From Synchiropus splendidus (lineage: Eukaryota > Chordata > Actinopteri > Syngnathiformes > Callionymidae): a DNA stretch of 64,000 bases. Within the stretch, counting starts at the first letter, position 1; the number at the start of each line of letters is the position of its first letter. The position numbers and the translations under genes were made by a program. The notes beneath the pieces are model-generated. The model searched no databases. It had not been told where the DNA came from and saw only the letters and a list, made by a program, of their open reading frames with translations. The DNA lies in NCBI RefSeq assembly GCF_027744825.2, contig NC_071345.1, positions 13,641,501-13,705,500 of the forward strand. The letters run 5' to 3'. Shown here piece by piece: positions 61,184 to 64,000 of this stretch.

Positions 61184-61429
61184 TCACTCATGCCTCCACC
61201 TCTCCAGCTTCTCCACTGGCTCGTCTTTACTCAGCAGACATCCTTTCTGACCTAATTTGTGAATGTGGCAAACAGGAAGGAGCTGAGAGCTGATCCCTGA
61301 TGTAGTACGACTCTCCCCATGAATCCCTCCTACAGGACACCTCTCTACTGTCTCACTACCCTGCATCTCACATACTTCTCTGCTGCGTCTGACTGTCCTA
61401 TACAATACCACAGTGTACTGTATTTCCAA
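61184..61429 (-). pseudogene. LINE reverse-transcriptase fragment
   Basis: This 81-codon minus-strand frame includes VVLYRTVRRSREVCEMQGSE, TVERCPVGGIHGESRTTSGI and SSQLLPVCHIHKLGQK. It reads as a decayed form of the LINE reverse-transcriptase segment with the order LWYCMRKSG, VVQDMYE..TVVRCAVG, GLHQGSALSPFLF. Those family residues are from memory. The catalytic Asp-Asp motif would lie just downstream on the minus strand and is not legible. It is a non-functional remnant; its ATG is incidental. Confidence 0.6.
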
Positions 61430-61477
61430 TATACATGGAGGAGTTAGGCTTCTTCCAAATAAGGCAAGGGTGCTTTG

Positions 61478-61790
61478 CTCTTCTTCTTCTTCTTTCGGCT
61501 TCTTCCTTCAGGGGTCGCCACAGCGGATCATCGTCCTCCATCTCACCCTGTCCTCTGTTCCTCTTCTCTCAAACCTACAAACCTCATGTCCTCCTTCACC
61601 ACCACCATCAATCTCCTCTTTGGTCTTCCTCTCCACCTTCTGCCTGGCAGTTCCAACCTCAACATCTTCCTACCAATGTACTGGCTATCTCTCCTCTCCA
61701 CATGTCCAAACCATCTCCATCTAGCCTTCCTGACTTTGTCTCCTAAACACCTGACATGTGCTGTCCTTATGATATATCAAGTTCATAGAA
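61478..61790 (-). mobile_element. LINE copy 2, antisense 3' end
   Basis: The plus strand begins CTCTTCTTCTTCTTCTTTCG, then GCTTCTTCCTTCAGGGGTCG and CCACAGCGGATCATCG, which is the antisense 3' terminus of the same LINE family with a (GAA)n-like tail in sense. It continues CATGTCCTCCTTCACCACCA, GGTCTTCCTCTCCACCTTCT, ACATGTCCAAACCATCTCCA and CTGACATGTGCTGTCCTTAT before similarity stops. It is a separate, less decayed insertion than 60501-61433, in the same orientation and 45 bases away. Confidence 0.78.
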
Positions 61791-64000
61791 ACATCTGTCT
61801 GAAGTTATGGAAGATTTTGTGGAGGCTTTGAATTTGCTTTGCTTTACTTACACGCATGGAGAGCGAAAGAACTGAGATTACAGATCGGTGGTTTCATTTT
61901 GGTTTGCTTCACTGGAAAGAGCTGGAGAAAGGGCTCTTGACAAGGAGAGTTTTTAAATGGACATCAAAAACCGAGGCAAAAGAATGCCACGATTTTCCAT
62001 TGCAAGGTAAAAATGAAAATTGAAGTCAGTCTAACGTACGTAAATGGACGTGCACCGTAGAGAAAGGTGATTTTGACACGCTGCAACCTTGTGTGGTTGT
62101 GAGTAATGTGCGTGAGACTTGGAATGCTTTTAAACAACAATAATTTCTTGGAGCCAAACAGAAAGTGACAGGCGAGCAGCATTAGAACTTTAAAATGGCT
62201 GTAATGGGTTTCACCGCTTCTTGTCCTGGTCAGCACTTTGGCATTGCAGGTTTAAATCAGCTGATTTATATCTATTTTTTAGCTATATCTGACCAGATAG
62301 AAAATGCTGTTGAGGTACTTAAACACCTTGTCTCCATGAGTTAATGCGTGGTGTCCGTATAAGGGTTGATGAATGTGGTGTTTGTGGAGCAGATTTCAAT
62401 TTTAACAGCCCTCCGCTGGTCTTTTCATTAAACGGCAGCACCTCCATCTATTTCCCTGTCGCAAACAAGGTGGAATCTGTTTACCCGTGAGCTGGTCCAC
62501 AATGTGCCTTATTAGGCCTGTTTGTGTCTCTTGCTGCTTTATTTAGTCCTTTACAGAGGATGTTATGCGCTTCATAAAAGGTGGGCTCGAAATAAAAATG
62601 TGTTTTCAAACCCTGAGAGCCACATCCCTGCTGACCTGTACGGAAATAGATGCCACTGAAATAATTTTTTTAATTTGTGAATATTACACTGGTGAGTGAA
62701 GTCCATCATCAGTCCTTTTTTGGATTATCCAAGTCTAACATTCCTAGGCGACTATCGCCAAGTGACTTTTACATCTCATACCTACGTCGAAGTCTCTCAT
62801 GCTTTCAATTGAAGCAGGTTCCATCTTCCAAGACAAATCCTGATACTGCGGGCAGTGTGTTGCTTCGAAGAAAGAGGGAGCTCGGGGTGAGGGTTAGCCA
62901 TGTGGTGGCACTTCATTTCACTCTGTATGTTACCATGTGTCGCTTGGTTTACAAAGCCTCTCAAATGACCTTTCAGTCACCGTGAGAGTTTCCAACTGTC
63001 TCCACATGCTACTCTCACCTCCATGTGAAAGGAAACATTTTCTCTCCATTGGAGCACATCTGCACGACACCTTGAGACTAAGCATGCTCTGAAAAGAGGA
63101 TCAAGTCATGTTGGATCAAGTTGAATAATTCCACCCTTTGCTGTTTAAGACCCACCTGATAATTTTATGAACATCAATTGCATGTAGCTATGTAGCTACC
63201 CTGCCTACTGAAGCCTTGTCTTTTTCAGTTATGTTGCTATGTCATTACATTATGTCAAAGACATATACTTACTTAAAGATATATACTCAGGTGGTCTTCA
63301 GGGTCTCTGTTGGGTCAGCCTTCTTGTTAAAAAAAAAAAAAAAATAGTCATTTTATTTGAGCTAGAGAGGATTTCTAGCAGTTGAGGCGTCCAGAATAAC
63401 TGTTCATAACTGTCCCTTGTTTGGACACAGGCACCAAGAGAAACAATAAACTTTAACTGCACATAATTTAAGATTTATAAGTATTTATACTACAGTGTTT
63501 CTCTGGGGCCCAATATCAATTTAAAAGCTCCTCAATGGAGCTGCTTATCTACTTAGTGTTTCAATTTATCTAGATACTTTACAGCTACTTTTGTATTGTG
63601 TCAGCTCTTAGTTTCTCTTCCACGTAAGCGCAAGGACTAGACAAGGTGGAGCTCATTTGTATTGGGTCCTCTACACCATTGCAGATATTGTGATCGGAAG
63701 CTCGTGTGCTAAGTAGGCGACGGCCGCTTAAGCTTACTTGAGCAGCATGCCACAGATAAATGTTTTACACCAACAATCGCTTCCCTAGAAAGAAAGAGTT
63801 TCACCTCCCTCTGGACAAATGGAACCTTAATCGATGTGTCTCTCTTTGTGTGGTTTCTTTTATAAGATTGGACTTTAACAGCTTCTCAGACAGCGATTAA
63901 TTTATTTGACGCGGTTGTTTTTATGCACCTTTTTTTTTTTTCAGTATATGCACTGGTATGCTAATGCTGTGGAAGAAAAGGAAAGGTTGCTTTTATTAAA
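61791..64000. other. unique sequence, no gene seen
   Basis: Poly-A lies at 63329-63344. Frames are 102 codons or shorter and have no recognisable domain. No repeat is shared with the rest of the window. Confidence 0.5.

Larger units (their letters stand above)
60501..61433 (-). mobile_element. decayed LINE copy 1, antisense, interrupted by a hAT-like element
   Basis: Read as minus strand, this is the 3' half of a non-LTR element different from that at 49449. Landmarks in plus-strand order are CATGTCCTCCTTTGTCACAT (also at 61587 as CATGTCCTCCTTCACCACCA), CTTTGTGTCAGAGGTGGTCT, then after the insertion ATACATCATGCCAGGTCTCT, CCTGCCTGCACTCTCCTCTT, CCACCTCTCCAGCTTCTCCA, GAGCTGATCCCTGATGTAGT and CTATACAATACCACAG. 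This order is that of a LINE reverse-transcriptase region common in fish genomes, from memory. It carries frameshifts and stops. The left boundary is near the 3' end of the element and the right boundary is a 5' truncation. Confidence 0.75.

Overview
The window looks like non-coding DNA from a teleost fish nuclear genome. It is either one very large intron or intergenic sequence. Reasons: no open frame above about 175 codons; long pure (AT)n and (AC)n microsatellites; alternating AT-rich and polypurine/polypyrimidine blocks; and many repeats typical of fish (a TA-target MITE family, hAT-like ends, a tRNA-type SINE with the GTCTGCTAAA core, and two unrelated 5'-truncated LINEs). Repeat names come from remembered family hallmarks and alignments made by eye inside the window, not from a database search. 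I found no cellular gene, rRNA, tRNA gene or CRISPR array that I can defend. The only exon-like stretch is a weak candidate at 1866-2138.

Layout. 1-3.9 kb: unique sequence with the weak exon-like frame. 3.9-6.4 kb: a repeat cluster of two (AT)n tracts, a tandem pair of MITE-A fragments (4011 and 4201), a MITE-B remnant (4487-4789) and the longest MITE-A copy (5698-6424). 8.0-8.7 kb: a hAT-like non-autonomous element. 11.5-11.9 kb and 20.5-21.1 kb: minus-strand MITE-A copies. 21-27 kb: largely unique. 27.2-30 kb: (AT)n, a SINE and a composite AT/poly-T tract. 32.3-33.6 kb: a diverged local direct duplication and a foldback-like element. 34.6-35.1 kb: an internally deleted MITE-A flanked by TA on both sides. 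36.7-42.8 kb: short relics and the longest (AT)n array. 43.7-46.6 kb: two related copies of an unnamed repeat (family C), one carrying a 24-bp direct repeat and the other next to a perfect 16-bp hairpin, with a complete MITE-B (45721-46222) between them. 49.4-50.0 kb: a young LINE 3' end with an open C-terminal frame and a candidate target-site duplication. 53-54 kb: a hAT-like relic and a decayed LINE. 56.4-56.9 kb: a fish interspersed repeat with a hairpin. 60.5-61.8 kb: two antisense copies of a second LINE, the first split by a 180-bp hAT-like element with near-matching 8-bp duplications.

There is no operon or pathway to describe. What the window records is a history of transposition: DNA-transposon derivatives at TA or 8-bp targets, truncated LINE insertions, and small local duplications. 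The most informative observations are the nested hAT-in-LINE with a readable empty site, the duplicated flank shared by two MITE-A copies, the deletion variants within MITE-A, the foldback element, and family C.
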